Source of the DNA: Aequorivita antarctica
Lineage (GTDB): Bacteria > Bacteroidota > Bacteroidia > Flavobacteriales > Flavobacteriaceae
DNA length: 64,000 bases
Reading direction: 5' to 3'
Assembly (NCBI RefSeq): GCF_007997155.1
Contig: NZ_VORT01000008.1
Coordinates: forward strand, 1-64,000
Positions 25,601 through 33,847 of this stretch are shown in pieces. A program made the position numbers and the translations under genes. How positions within the stretch are numbered: position 1 is the stretch's first letter; each line of letters opens with the position of its first letter. The notes under the pieces are model-generated. The model saw only the letters and a program-made list of their open reading frames with translations, was not told where the DNA came from and ran no database searches.

Positions 25601-27282
25601 TTTTTCAAAATTTCTTCTTTTGGAAGACTCACAGGGTTTGTAGATTTAACAATACCGTGTTTAGTCCAAACACGTTTTTCCTGTTTTGTTACTTTTCGAA
25701 TTGCTTTGTTTTTCACAAACATTTCTTTGGTAACATAGCTACGCTCGTGATCCAAGTGCAAGGTTACGGTGCTATACCTTATTTGTTGTGGTTTTATGCC
25801 GTAATTCATCAAACGTTCGCCCATTTCGCGGTCCTCGCCCCCGTATTGCATACGCTCGTCAAAACCGTTTACTGTAAGTACATCTTTGCGCCAACCGGAA
25901 GCATTATTTCCATCCCAAGTGGCACTGGTTGGCGTGAAAGTGTTTAATATATCTTCCTTCAATCCGTAGGAAGTAAGTTTATTGATTTTAAAAGTTTTTT
26001 TAAGCCCGTGTTTCAAAAGCCATTTTGCATTAAAACAACGCTGTGTTTCAATGTCGCTTTTAGTGATTTGCTTTGAAATGTTCATGGATAGCTTAAAATA
26101 ACCCGCAGAAAGAAAACATCCTGGACGACTCAGTCCTAAATGCGTTGAAACTAAATCGTTCCGAGGAATGCAATCACCATCTGTAAAAATAAGATATTCT
26201 CCTTTTGAAGCCACGATGGCCTTGTTCAGAATTTTTGTTTTCTGAAAACCGTGGTCTTCCTGCCAAACGTGAGTTATTTTTAAAGAAGATTTTTCTTTAA
26301 AAGAATCGATCAGTTTTTTCGTTTCTTCCCTAGAACCATCATCAGCAATAACAATTTCAAAATTCTTCTCCAGTTGTTGTTCAAACCCCCAAAGTGCTTT
26401 TTGAAGCCATTCGGGTTGATTGTATGTACTAACAATAACTGAGACATAAGGTATTGTATCTGTGTTTTTCACAATTCCGTAGGGCGTCCATTTCTTTTTT
26501 TGATCGCGGGTTTGTCTGCGAATAGCCAGATTTTTTTCAATGGATTGCTGGTTTTTGTAACCGCGCGGATGGTCCAAATGCAGTACCACCGCATTGTAGC
26601 GAATCTGCTTGCTTTTTATCCCCAAGTTGGTCAAACGCTCCCCAAGCTCGCGATCCTGCCCGCCGTATTGCATACGTTCGTCAAAGCCGTTTATAGTCAA
26701 AATATCTTTCTTCCACCCAGAAGCGTTATGACCGTTCCAGCTGGCATTGGTAGGCGTAAAAGCGTTTAAAAGTGAAGCCTTAAACGGGCCCGAATGTAGC
26801 TTGTTGTTTTTAAAGGAATAATTTAAACCTTGATCCTTCAACCACTTAACATTGAAACATTTTTCCGAATAAATGTCCTCTTTGCTAATTTCTTTGGAAA
26901 TCTTCATCGGCAACATAAAATATCCACCTGAAAGAAAATAGCCTTCCTCACGATACTTAACGTGTTGCTCCACAAAATCCTTCCGCGGAATGCAGTCGCC
27001 ATCGCTCATAATAATATATTCGGTGCTGCATTGTTGGATGGCTTTATTGAGGATTTGTGACTTCTGAAAACCATTGTCCTCGTGCCAAACGTGAACTATG
27101 GTGTAAAAAACTTCTGTTTCCATTCTTTTTAACAACTGCCTCGTTTCATCATTGGAACCGTCATCGGCAATTACCACTTCAAATTGTCTATAGGTTTGAT
27201 TGTTATAACCATAGAGTACTTTTTCAAGCCATTCGGTGGAATTGTAAGTGCTGATAATTATGGAAGTGTCCAGTTGCTTCAT
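25597..27282 (-). CDS. Tandem double-domain GT2 glycosyltransferase
   Basis: 561 aa containing two copies of the same GT-A domain. Copy 1 (about 1-275): IIISTYNSTEWLEKVLYGYN, ADDGS, the DxD in SDGDCIPRKDF and the 7C-type motif FDERMQYGGQDRELGERL. Copy 2 (about 278-545): VIVSTYNQPEWLQKALWGFE, ADDGS, TDGDCIPRND and FDERMQYGGEDREMGERL. Both domains keep every motif, so both look active. The two halves also match closely in DNA. Double-GT2 proteins can be polymerases adding two alternating sugars, or may add two residues in succession; which applies is unknown. Confidence 0.88.
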   Translation of the reverse strand: MKQLDTSIIISTYNSTEWLEKVLYGYNNQTYRQFEVVIADDGSNDETRQLLKRMETEVFYTIVHVWHEDNGFQKSQILNKAIQQCSTEYIIMSDGDCIPRKDFVEQHVKYREEGYFLSGGYFMLPMKISKEISKEDIYSEKCFNVKWLKDQGLNYSFKNNKLHSGPFKASLLNAFTPTNASWNGHNASGWKKDILTINGFDERMQYGGQDRELGERLTNLGIKSKQIRYNAVVLHLDHPRGYKNQQSIEKNLAIRRQTRDQKKKWTPYGIVKNTDTIPYVSVIVSTYNQPEWLQKALWGFEQQLEKNFEIVIADDGSREETKKLIDSFKEKSSLKITHVWQEDHGFQKTKILNKAIVASKGEYLIFTDGDCIPRNDLVSTHLGLSRPGCFLSAGYFKLSMNISKQITKSDIETQRCFNAKWLLKHGLKKTFKINKLTSYGLKEDILNTFTPTSATWDGNNASGWRKDVLTVNGFDERMQYGGEDREMGERLMNYGIKPQQIRYSTVTLHLDHERSYVTKEMFVKNKAIRKVTKQEKRVWTKHGIVKSTNPVSLPKEEILKN

Positions 27283-27361
27283 GATTGCAAAGATAAAGTT
27301 ATTTATGAAGTTGGCTCAAGAAACAAAAAGTTGTAATTTCGAAAAAATCAAAGAACCATTA

Positions 27362-27380
27362 ATTCGTGAATTTGTAGCAA
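27362..27380 (+). repeat. Degenerate ATTCGTG repeat before a GT2 gene
   Basis: ATTCGTGAATTTGTAGCAA (27362-27380) is a degenerate copy of the ATTCGTGTATTCGTGG repeat found at 35649, 35695 and 48731. Here the GTGG start has become GTAG and the gene starts at an ATG six bases later. Confidence 0.5.
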
Positions 27381-27386
27381 ATAAAT

Positions 27387-28124
27387 ATGCCAAAGCTAAC
27401 AGTAATCATACCCACTTTCAACGAGCAAGCCTTTCTTGAAGATGCGCTTTTTTCGGTTTCTTTCGCAGATGAAATCATCGTGGTTGATTCCTTCAGTACT
27501 GATAAAACCCCAGAAATAGCCAAAAAATACGCCACCAAATTCCTTCAACGAAAGTTCGATAATTTCTCGAACCAGAAAAACTTCGCATTAAAAGAAGCTA
27601 CAGGCGATTGGATTCTCTTTGTTGATGCCGACGAACGCGTGACCCATTCTTTGGAAGCGGAAATAAAGGAAACGCTCCAAAACCCAAAACACAGCGGTTA
27701 CAAAATAAACTTCCCACATTTTTATATGAACCGTTTTCTATATCATCACAGCGACGATGTATTGCGATTGGTAAAGCGGGAAGGTGCTAAATTTTCCGGG
27801 TCCGTGCACGAAAAACTGCAATGCGAAGGCAGGATTGGGAAACTGAAAAACAAAATGCTCCATTTTACCTACAAAGGTTTCGATAATTATATATCAAAAA
27901 AAGAATCGTACGCTTGGTTTCAGGCACAACAACAATTTGATAAAGGGAAAAAAACCACTTGGTTCCACTTGCTTTTTAAACCTACCTATCGGTTTTTCCG
28001 TTCTTTCATTTTAAAAGGGGGTTTCCGCGACGGGGTTCCCGGGATGACTGTTGCAGCCGTTAACGCCTATGGAGTTTTTGAACGGTATGTGAAGTTGATG
28101 CTACTTCAAAGAGGAATGAAATGA
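27387..28124 (+). CDS. GT2 glycosyltransferase, WaaE/KdtX-like
   Basis: 245 aa. TVIIPTFNEQAFLEDALFSVSFADEIIVVDSFSTDKTPEIA, then FLQRKFDNFSNQKNFALKEATGDWILFVDADERVT, is the WaaE/KdtX type, which adds glucose to LPS core heptose in enterobacteria. The DADE motif provides the metal site. Near the C-terminus TWFHLLFKPTYRFFRSFILKGGFRDGVPG is amphipathic and likely membrane-associated. A paralogue lies at 28914, and the deacetylase gene lies between them on the opposite strand. Confidence 0.85.
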   Translation: MPKLTVIIPTFNEQAFLEDALFSVSFADEIIVVDSFSTDKTPEIAKKYATKFLQRKFDNFSNQKNFALKEATGDWILFVDADERVTHSLEAEIKETLQNPKHSGYKINFPHFYMNRFLYHHSDDVLRLVKREGAKFSGSVHEKLQCEGRIGKLKNKMLHFTYKGFDNYISKKESYAWFQAQQQFDKGKKTTWFHLLFKPTYRFFRSFILKGGFRDGVPGMTVAAVNAYGVFERYVKLMLLQRGMK

Positions 28125-28149
28125 CTCCCAAGCATCTAAAAATCTATAT

Positions 28150-28854
28150 TTAAAACAATTTTCCAAACCTAATTTTCTGCCGAAATTTCAATAATGAAAA
28201 CTCTCCTTTCACATCAATTCTTTCAATCTCATAAAGCCTTTTAAAAGGGAAGTTATTTATTCGGTTGCCAATTCGCAAGCCGTATTGTATTCCATTAGCT
28301 GAAAGAATCTTTTTAAAAATTTCATTGTGTTTTTTTTCCTTTGGGAATTTGCCATAGGGATAGGCCAAAACGGGAGAAAAGTTCAAATTATTTTCCGAAA
28401 CGAATTCCAAGCAACGGCGCGTATCGGCCTCAATTTCTGCATTGGAAAGTTCGGTATATTTTTTATGGTAAAAGGAGTGAAAACCGAGTTCCACGATTTT
28501 AGGGTCGAGGGATTTCAATTGTTCCGCAGTCATTATTTCCAAGGAAGAAGTATTCCAACTGTCTGTCTGTCCAAGAAAATCCAAAGGCACAAAAAAAGTA
28601 GCTTTCAACTTGTATTTTTTTAACAAAGGAATGGCGAGTTCCATCTGGCTTACATAGCCGTCGTCAAAGGTGATAACTATATTTTTTCCTTTTGGCAAAT
28701 CCTTAATTTGCAACAGTTCTTTTAAGTGAAATGTTTTGTAACCATTTTCAGCCAAATGTTTTAATTGCTTTTCAAGTTTTTCAATGGAAATGGTTAAACC
28801 CTTTCCCTCTTCAACAGTAATATGATGGTACATTAAAATTGGGAGCTTCGCCAT
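28150..28854 (-). CDS. Polysaccharide deacetylase (CE4, NodB-like)
   Basis: 234 aa from the ATG at 28852-28854 (MAKLPILMYHHITVEEGKG); a start 57 bases further upstream would collide with the promoter region. NodB motifs are visible: the His pair in MYHHI, VITFDDGYVSQME with the catalytic and metal Asp pair, and ELGFHSFYHKKYTELS with the metal His residues. The C-terminal half has FSPVLAYPYGKFPKE. It removes N-acetyl groups from a polysaccharide. There is no signal peptide, so it would act in the cytoplasm or on lipid-linked sugar, consistent with its setting among glycosyltransferases. Confidence 0.85.
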   Translation of the reverse strand: MAKLPILMYHHITVEEGKGLTISIEKLEKQLKHLAENGYKTFHLKELLQIKDLPKGKNIVITFDDGYVSQMELAIPLLKKYKLKATFFVPLDFLGQTDSWNTSSLEIMTAEQLKSLDPKIVELGFHSFYHKKYTELSNAEIEADTRRCLEFVSENNLNFSPVLAYPYGKFPKEKKHNEIFKKILSANGIQYGLRIGNRINNFPFKRLYEIERIDVKGEFSLLKFRQKIRFGKLF

Positions 28855-28863
28855 AACAGATTT

Positions 28864-28894
28864 CAAATTTATACCTGTAAAATTATTACTTTTA
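28864..28894. promoter_or_regulatory. Overlapping divergent -7 elements
   Basis: On minus, TAAATTTG (28871-28864) is a full TAnnTTTG match and ends nine bases before the deacetylase ATG, supporting that start. On plus, TACTTTTA (28887-28894) is a seven-of-eight-type match upstream of the TTG start at 28914. I saw no good -33 box for either. Confidence 0.4.
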
Positions 28895-28913
28895 CGCAAA
28901 CTACAACCCATTT

Positions 28914-29675
28914 TTGGAAAACCCTGTAAAAATTACTGCTATTGCCATTACGCTCAACGAAGCGCACAATATCGAAGGGTATCTAAAAAGCCTTTGGTTT
29001 GCAGATGAAATTGTGATTGTAGATTCCTTCAGCAGTGATGAAACAGTGGCTTTGGCTTCAAAGCACGAAAAAGTTACAGTTTACCAACGCAAGTTTGATA
29101 ATTTTTCGGCTCAAAAAAACTTCGCCATTTCGAAAGCAAAAAACGATTGGGTCACTTTTTTTGATTTGGATGAAGAGATAACCCCATCATTGGCAAACGA
29201 AATAATTGAAAAAGCCAAAAACCCGAAAGCTATAGCCTATTTCGTAAAACGCGATTTCTATTTTATGGGAAAACGCATAAAATACAGTGGTTTGCAGAAT
29301 GATTACATCGTGCGTTTTTTCAATAAAAACCATTGCCAATACAACGCAAATTTGGTGCACGAAACCTTGGAAGTTGGGGGTAAAAGCGAAAATTTAAAAC
29401 ACACACTGCCGCACTATACCTACAAATCTTTTGACGACTATACAGCTAAGTCGCATCTATACAGTGCATTGCAAGCGGAAATGCTCTATAAAAAGGGAAA
29501 GAGGCCCAACTATTATCATTTTCTATTTCGTCCATTTTATCGTTTTTGCAACCAGTTTATTTTCAGACTGGGAATTTTGGACGGAAAAGAAGGTTTCATT
29601 TTGGCATATGTGAGCGCCTTTTCAGTTTTTAAAAGGTATGTAAATCTTTGGTTGCTGTACAGGAAGATTAATTGA
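28914..29675 (+). CDS. GT2 glycosyltransferase, WaaE/KdtX-like paralogue
   Basis: 253 aa starting at TTG (28914). KITAIAITLNEAHNIEGYLKSLWFADEIVIVDSFSSDET and YQRKFDNFSAQKNFAISKAKNDWVTFFDLDEEIT mirror the paralogue at 27387, with DLDE at the metal site. The C-terminal YHFLFRPFYRFCNQFIFRLGILDGKEG is again the amphipathic tail typical of this subfamily. Two such enzymes in one locus suggest successive additions to the core. The stop is three bases before the stop of the converging GT2 gene. Confidence 0.85.
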   Translation: MENPVKITAIAITLNEAHNIEGYLKSLWFADEIVIVDSFSSDETVALASKHEKVTVYQRKFDNFSAQKNFAISKAKNDWVTFFDLDEEITPSLANEIIEKAKNPKAIAYFVKRDFYFMGKRIKYSGLQNDYIVRFFNKNHCQYNANLVHETLEVGGKSENLKHTLPHYTYKSFDDYTAKSHLYSALQAEMLYKKGKRPNYYHFLFRPFYRFCNQFIFRLGILDGKEGFILAYVSAFSVFKRYVNLWLLYRKIN

Positions 29676-29677
29676 GA

Positions 29678-30463
29678 TTACAAATATTTATCAATTCCCT
29701 TTTCACACCATTTGGTTCCTTCTGCAATCGCTTTTTCCTGAAGTGTATCGTTAATTTTAAAACGGCTTTGGTCTTTCACTTTGTGCCAAATATGATATAC
29801 AATCCCACGGTAGCGAAGCCTTCTGCCCATCACGCCGTTATGCATCATCCGTATAATCAATTCGGAGTCTTCCCTACCCCAGCCCTCAAATTCTTCATTG
29901 TACCCGTTTACGGCAATCACATCCTTTTTCCAAAAGGAAACATTACAACCACGCATTTTCTCTGAGACTTCAGCTGAGGTTTTATAAAGGTTGCTCAATG
30001 CTGGAACACGCAGGTTCCGAGTGCGTTTTTTTATGCCTTTGTCAAAGAAGTTGAATTTTATCTTTTGCGAAGCAAACAGCTTCGGAAGAAATTCTTCCTG
30101 AATGTTCACCCGGCTTCCGAAAAGATACACATTAGGTTGCGCCAAAGCTTTGTGATCTCGCACAAAATCTTTGTGCATAATACAATCGCCATCCACTTGA
30201 ATAATATAGTCGCCAGTTGCGGCAGCGATGGCCTTGTTTAAAATTATTGCTTTTCGAAAACCTTTGTCCTCGTGCCAAAAATGAAGAATTGGCACAAACA
30301 TTTTCTTTTTAAAATCTTCAATTAAGTTTTTTGTCACTTCCGAAGAACCATCATCGGCTATTAATATCTCATTGGGGGGGTCGGTTTGGTTGTGGACGCT
30401 CAAAAGCACTAATTCCAATGCTTCAGGCCAGTTATATGTGGAAATAAGTAGTGAGGTATTCAT
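29678..30463 (-). CDS. GT2 glycosyltransferase with C-terminal galactosyltransferase-type domain
   Basis: 261 aa. It has the single-domain version of the fold in the fused protein at 25597: LLISTYNWPEALELVLLSVHNQ, ADDGSSEVTKNLI, the DxD in VDGDCIMHKDFV, and the 7C-type motif YNEEFEGWGREDSELIIRMM. Cytoplasmic, it probably adds a hexose. Its ATG overlaps the stop of the next upstream gene by four bases, so the two are translated from one message. Confidence 0.86.
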   Translation of the reverse strand: MNTSLLISTYNWPEALELVLLSVHNQTDPPNEILIADDGSSEVTKNLIEDFKKKMFVPILHFWHEDKGFRKAIILNKAIAAATGDYIIQVDGDCIMHKDFVRDHKALAQPNVYLFGSRVNIQEEFLPKLFASQKIKFNFFDKGIKKRTRNLRVPALSNLYKTSAEVSEKMRGCNVSFWKKDVIAVNGYNEEFEGWGREDSELIIRMMHNGVMGRRLRYRGIVYHIWHKVKDQSRFKINDTLQEKAIAEGTKWCEKGIDKYL

Positions 30464-31329
30464 TTAAAAAGGTGTTTAAAATATTGTCCGATATTCTTTT
30501 TGAAAAGAAAAAAGGACGAAGGATGCAGCTCTGGTTTTGTGTTCAACTGCATTTTAATTTCATCCATATCTTTTGAGCCTATATAATCCAATTTTTTCCA
30601 TCCTTCTGGCTGTAAGTAGAAAAAATCCTGCATTTCTTTATAATTGTCCTTATTCACCGATCGCCATTTTTCAACGTACTTTTCAATATCAAAATCCTTG
30701 GAATGTCCCCAGTTGGTTAACTTTGTCATTAAATCTTTTTCACTGCGCGAAATACATTCGTGCATCAAAAGGTTGTCTGTATAAATAATACGCTTCCTAT
30801 TTTGACGCGCAAAAGTGTATTTTGGGTAATTGGTTGCCAATAAAACCTTGGTTGGGTTATCCACATACAGCAAACCATCATCTGTGTATTTGTACATATT
30901 TATAAGAAATCCGGCGATCTGAACTGGCGTTTTTTCTGGGTTTTTCAGAAAGCTATCATATTTGCGAAGCGTTTTTACAAAACTTTTGAAGTCGATAAAA
31001 TATTCGTCGGCATCTACTTGCACCAGCCAGTTGCCAACACCCATTTTTTCAGAAAGTAGGGTGCGTTCCCGTGTATCGTTTTCAATAGCGGAAAGCTCAG
31101 GTAGGTAGAAATTATCCTTATAAATCTGTATTTTATTCTCAGTGTCGAATTCCTTCAACCAATCGTAAAATGATGGTGAAACCTCAAATCTTTCACCAGA
31201 CCAGGTTCTGTATTCTTTGTCCTCGGCAATAAAGATGGCATCAGCATCTTCATAAACCGGGGGAATGGCTTTTTTGAGGTTTTCATAATCGTAGGACAAC
31301 AAAAAACCGACGTGAATTTTTTTAGACAT
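30460..31329 (-). CDS. Glycosyltransferase-like protein of uncertain family
   Basis: 289 aa, starting MSKKIHVGFLLSYDYENLKKAIPPVYEDADAIFIAEDKE. It lacks the classic GT2 opening but has a metal-site-like QVDADEYFIDFKSF at about residues 130-143, preceded by NDTRERTLLSEKMGVGNWLV, as in GT2-like or family-92-like enzymes. It ends in a basic stretch (FLFKKNIGQYFKHLFK). Its overlap with the GT2 at 29678 supports a shared pathway. The activity and sugar are not known to me. Confidence 0.6.
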   Translation of the reverse strand: MSKKIHVGFLLSYDYENLKKAIPPVYEDADAIFIAEDKEYRTWSGERFEVSPSFYDWLKEFDTENKIQIYKDNFYLPELSAIENDTRERTLLSEKMGVGNWLVQVDADEYFIDFKSFVKTLRKYDSFLKNPEKTPVQIAGFLINMYKYTDDGLLYVDNPTKVLLATNYPKYTFARQNRKRIIYTDNLLMHECISRSEKDLMTKLTNWGHSKDFDIEKYVEKWRSVNKDNYKEMQDFFYLQPEGWKKLDYIGSKDMDEIKMQLNTKPELHPSSFFLFKKNIGQYFKHLFK

Positions 31330-31354
31330 ACCTTTGTGATGGTTAGTTTATTCA

Positions 31355-31387
31355 CAAAAATAGCCTATTTTTAAAGCCTTTGGCAAA
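31355..31387 (-). promoter_or_regulatory. Candidate promoter for the 31329-29678 pair
   Basis: On the minus strand TTTG (31387-31384) and TATTTTTG (31362-31355) are 21 bases apart, within the range for the Bacteroidota promoter. The -7 element ends 25 bases before the ATG at 31329. It overlaps the AAAATAGCCTATTTTTAA motif. Confidence 0.5.
31357..31374. promoter_or_regulatory. AAAATAGCCTATTTTTAA motif, copy 1
   Basis: AAAATAG-C-CTATTTT is an inverted repeat of seven bases with a one-base centre, and the whole 18-base string recurs at 33771-33788. This copy lies between the divergent genes starting at 31329 and 31404. It could be an operator shared by glycosyltransferase genes, or a chance product of AT-rich promoters. 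Confidence 0.4.
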
Positions 31388-31403
31388 CCAAACAGATTAA
31401 ATT

Positions 31404-32345
31404 TTGGAAAAAACCACTTCCGCAAAACCGCTTGTTTCGGTCATAATTTTGAATTACAACACCTTTCAATTAACGTTGGATTGTGTGGCTTCGATTAAAA
31501 AACACACTCCGCTCAATGTTTCTGTTGAATATATAATTGTAGATAATGCTTCGGCAAACAACGAAGGAGTTGCGCTTGAAAATACATTTCAAAATCAAGA
31601 CGATTGCAAAGTGCTCCGAAGCCAAATAAATCTGGGGTTCGGAGCTGGCAATGTATTGGGCTCACAGCAAGCCAAGGGGCATTATTTTGCCTTTATAAAC
31701 AGCGATGTTCTTTTTACTGAAGATTGTTTTTCAGAAATGGTTGCTTTTATGAAAAGCCATACAGATGCTGGCGTTTGCGGAATTCAAATCTTGGATGGCG
31801 ATGGCAGAAAAACTATTTCGCACCGTCCTTTTGAAGGGGTTCGTTATAAATTATTTGGAAGAAAATTTTTGTACAGAACTGATGCAAGAATCATAAAAAT
31901 AAACGCAGATTTAAAAATGCCAACCCAAGTGGATTTCGTGATTGGTAGTTTTATATTTTTTAGCGCAAAAGCCTATCGCGAATGTGGTGGCTTCGACCCA
32001 AATATTTTTCTTTATTACGAAGAATTCGACCTTTGTTACCGTTTAAAAAAACTTGGTTACAAAACCTTTTTTCTGCCACAACTAAACTACGTTCATTTGG
32101 AAGGAAAGAGCGGAGGCATAAATCGGTTGATGGAGAAGGAGCATTTGCTTTCCTATTTATATGTGGTTCGGAAAAATCTTGGTTTTTTTAAATTTTGGAT
32201 TATAAAAAACTTCTTGTTATTTACTTATATATATAAAGCACCTTTTAAACCGAAGTACCGCCCATTACTGAAATTTCTGCTTTTTCGGGGCGAGAGTTTG
32301 TCACATTCTCTTCGGCACCAACAAAAACAGCTTGAAAGGGATTAA
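31404..32345 (+). CDS. GT2 glycosyltransferase, rhamnosyltransferase-like
   Basis: 313 aa starting at TTG (31404). SVIILNYNTFQLTLDCVASIKKHTP, NLGFGAGNVLGSQQAKGHYFAFINSDVLFTEDCF (INSD as metal site) and FLYYEEFDLCYRLKKLGYKTFFLP are typical of WbbL/rhamnosyltransferase-type GT2 enzymes. It is cytoplasmic, with a basic C-terminal stretch that may touch the membrane. It is divergent from the gene at 31329 and converges with the GT4 at 32408. Confidence 0.87.
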   Translation: MEKTTSAKPLVSVIILNYNTFQLTLDCVASIKKHTPLNVSVEYIIVDNASANNEGVALENTFQNQDDCKVLRSQINLGFGAGNVLGSQQAKGHYFAFINSDVLFTEDCFSEMVAFMKSHTDAGVCGIQILDGDGRKTISHRPFEGVRYKLFGRKFLYRTDARIIKINADLKMPTQVDFVIGSFIFFSAKAYRECGGFDPNIFLYYEEFDLCYRLKKLGYKTFFLPQLNYVHLEGKSGGINRLMEKEHLLSYLYVVRKNLGFFKFWIIKNFLLFTYIYKAPFKPKYRPLLKFLLFRGESLSHSLRHQQKQLERD

Positions 32346-32407
32346 AAAACAATCACTTACCTATCCGCTGACAGACGGATTTGTGGTGAAATATTTAAGT
32401 AAAGGTT

Positions 32408-33628
32408 TTATTTCAGAACTTCCATTATTCTTTCTTCAATCTTGGCCAGTGAAAAAGGTTCCAATATTTTTTCAGAATTTTCACTTACACTATTCCAGAA
32501 ATTTTCATTTGTATAAAGTGAAATAATCTTTTCAGCAAAAACTTCTGGATTATCAATGGGAGCAATCATTAATTCTGCATTAGATGAGAAATCGAAACCT
32601 TCGGCACCTATTTCAGTAGTTACCAACGGAAGCCCAAACTCTAGACTCTGTCCAATTTTTCCTTTGATTCCCGCTCCAAAAGCCAGAGGAGCAACAAATA
32701 ATTTTGCACTATTGAAATATTCCGAAATATCCTCAACAAAACCCAAAATTCTAAAATTCTCAGAATTGAGGTCCAAGATTTCTTGAGGTGCATAACTTCC
32801 AATTATATCAATTTTCAATGTTGGAAGTATCTTTAGCAAATTTGGAAGGATTTTATTGTGAAGATATTTTACTGCATCCAAATTTGGTGTGTGCAGAAAA
32901 CTTCCTATAAATAAAAGGTTTTCTCGTTGGTTGAAATTTTTAAAACCAAAATTATCGCTTTTGAATTGATGTATGTTGCCTACGACCACCATTTTTGTTT
33001 CTTTACCAAGGAGCGGAAGCAATTCCATTTTATCATCATCCGTTATTGGCACTACTATATTGGCCATCTCGGCATTATGAAGTTCTATTTTCAAATATTT
33101 TCTCATTGCCTTTTCAATCGATGGGTTTTTGCTCCGCTCCCACTCACGCTTAAATCGCAAATAGTGAAAATCGACCATATCAAAAATCAGTTTTGACCTC
33201 GAATATTTTTTTACCAATGCATAATATTTATAAAAAACATCAGGTCGGTGGAGCCATGCAAATTCAATATTCGGACTTACTATTTGAATGAATCTTTTGC
33301 GGTCTATAAGTTTATTATTTTCATCTAAAGCTGGTTCGTAAACTACTGCCCCCATCTTTCTATAAACCTCACAGTATTGATTTTTAAACTTATATTCTTT
33401 CGAATCCGCCATCAAAAAAACATTGAAACCGCGCTTCAGCATTATTTCAATAATGTGGAAAAGACGGCGAGAACCTGAATCCCGGTCATATTCTGGAACA
33501 ATACTGTCTATAATGAGAACCCCTTTTTTGGCTTTATCAAAATTCGAGAAATCCAGATTCTCAGCTTTTATCCGTAACTTTTTTTCGAGTTTTCGATTTC
33601 TAATATAGTGTTTCAGTTTTTTATACAT
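32408..33628 (-). CDS. Glycosyltransferase family 4 (group 1)
   Basis: 406 aa. The N-terminal 30 residues are very basic (MYKKLKHYIRNRKLEKKLRIK). VLIIDSIVPEYDRDSGSRRLFHIIEIML begins the first Rossmann domain. The C-terminal GT-B domain has NLLFIGSFLHTPNLDAVKYL, IDIIGSYAPQEILDL, and FVAPLAFGAGIKGKIGQSLEFGLPLVTTEIGAEGF, where the E of SLEFG fits the nucleotide-sugar contact. The opening resembles GT4 enzymes found next to rhamnan or polymannose synthesis genes. The substrate is unknown. Confidence 0.85.
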   Translation of the reverse strand: MYKKLKHYIRNRKLEKKLRIKAENLDFSNFDKAKKGVLIIDSIVPEYDRDSGSRRLFHIIEIMLKRGFNVFLMADSKEYKFKNQYCEVYRKMGAVVYEPALDENNKLIDRKRFIQIVSPNIEFAWLHRPDVFYKYYALVKKYSRSKLIFDMVDFHYLRFKREWERSKNPSIEKAMRKYLKIELHNAEMANIVVPITDDDKMELLPLLGKETKMVVVGNIHQFKSDNFGFKNFNQRENLLFIGSFLHTPNLDAVKYLHNKILPNLLKILPTLKIDIIGSYAPQEILDLNSENFRILGFVEDISEYFNSAKLFVAPLAFGAGIKGKIGQSLEFGLPLVTTEIGAEGFDFSSNAELMIAPIDNPEVFAEKIISLYTNENFWNSVSENSEKILEPFSLAKIEERIMEVLK

Positions 33629-33770
33629 CCACTTAAATTTGTTGGTAAAGCTACAAAACCATTTAGAAGCTTTTATAGATTAAAACAAGTTTTCGGATTA
33701 TAAATTCACCTTCAAAATGTCTCGTGTAGAACTTTTTGCCCCTACCTTTGCCATTGTTCCGTTTTTGCTT

Positions 33771-33788
33771 AAAATAGCCTATTTTTAA
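33771..33788. promoter_or_regulatory. AAAATAGCCTATTTTTAA motif, copy 2
   Basis: The string is identical over 18 bases to 31357-31374 and lies 60 bases before the ATG of the GT4 gene at 33848. TACCTTTG, a TAnnTTTG match, lies just upstream at 33743-33750. Confidence 0.4.
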
Positions 33789-33847
33789 GGTTTTTTAAGA
33801 ACAAAGGACCATGAAAAGTGAACAAAACAAACCAGTAAAAACCTGTT

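Noticed and set aside
28855-28911. Start of the polysaccharide deacetylase at 28911
   Set aside because: The extra 19 residues are not conserved-looking and would cover the divergent promoter, including a TAAATTTG element.
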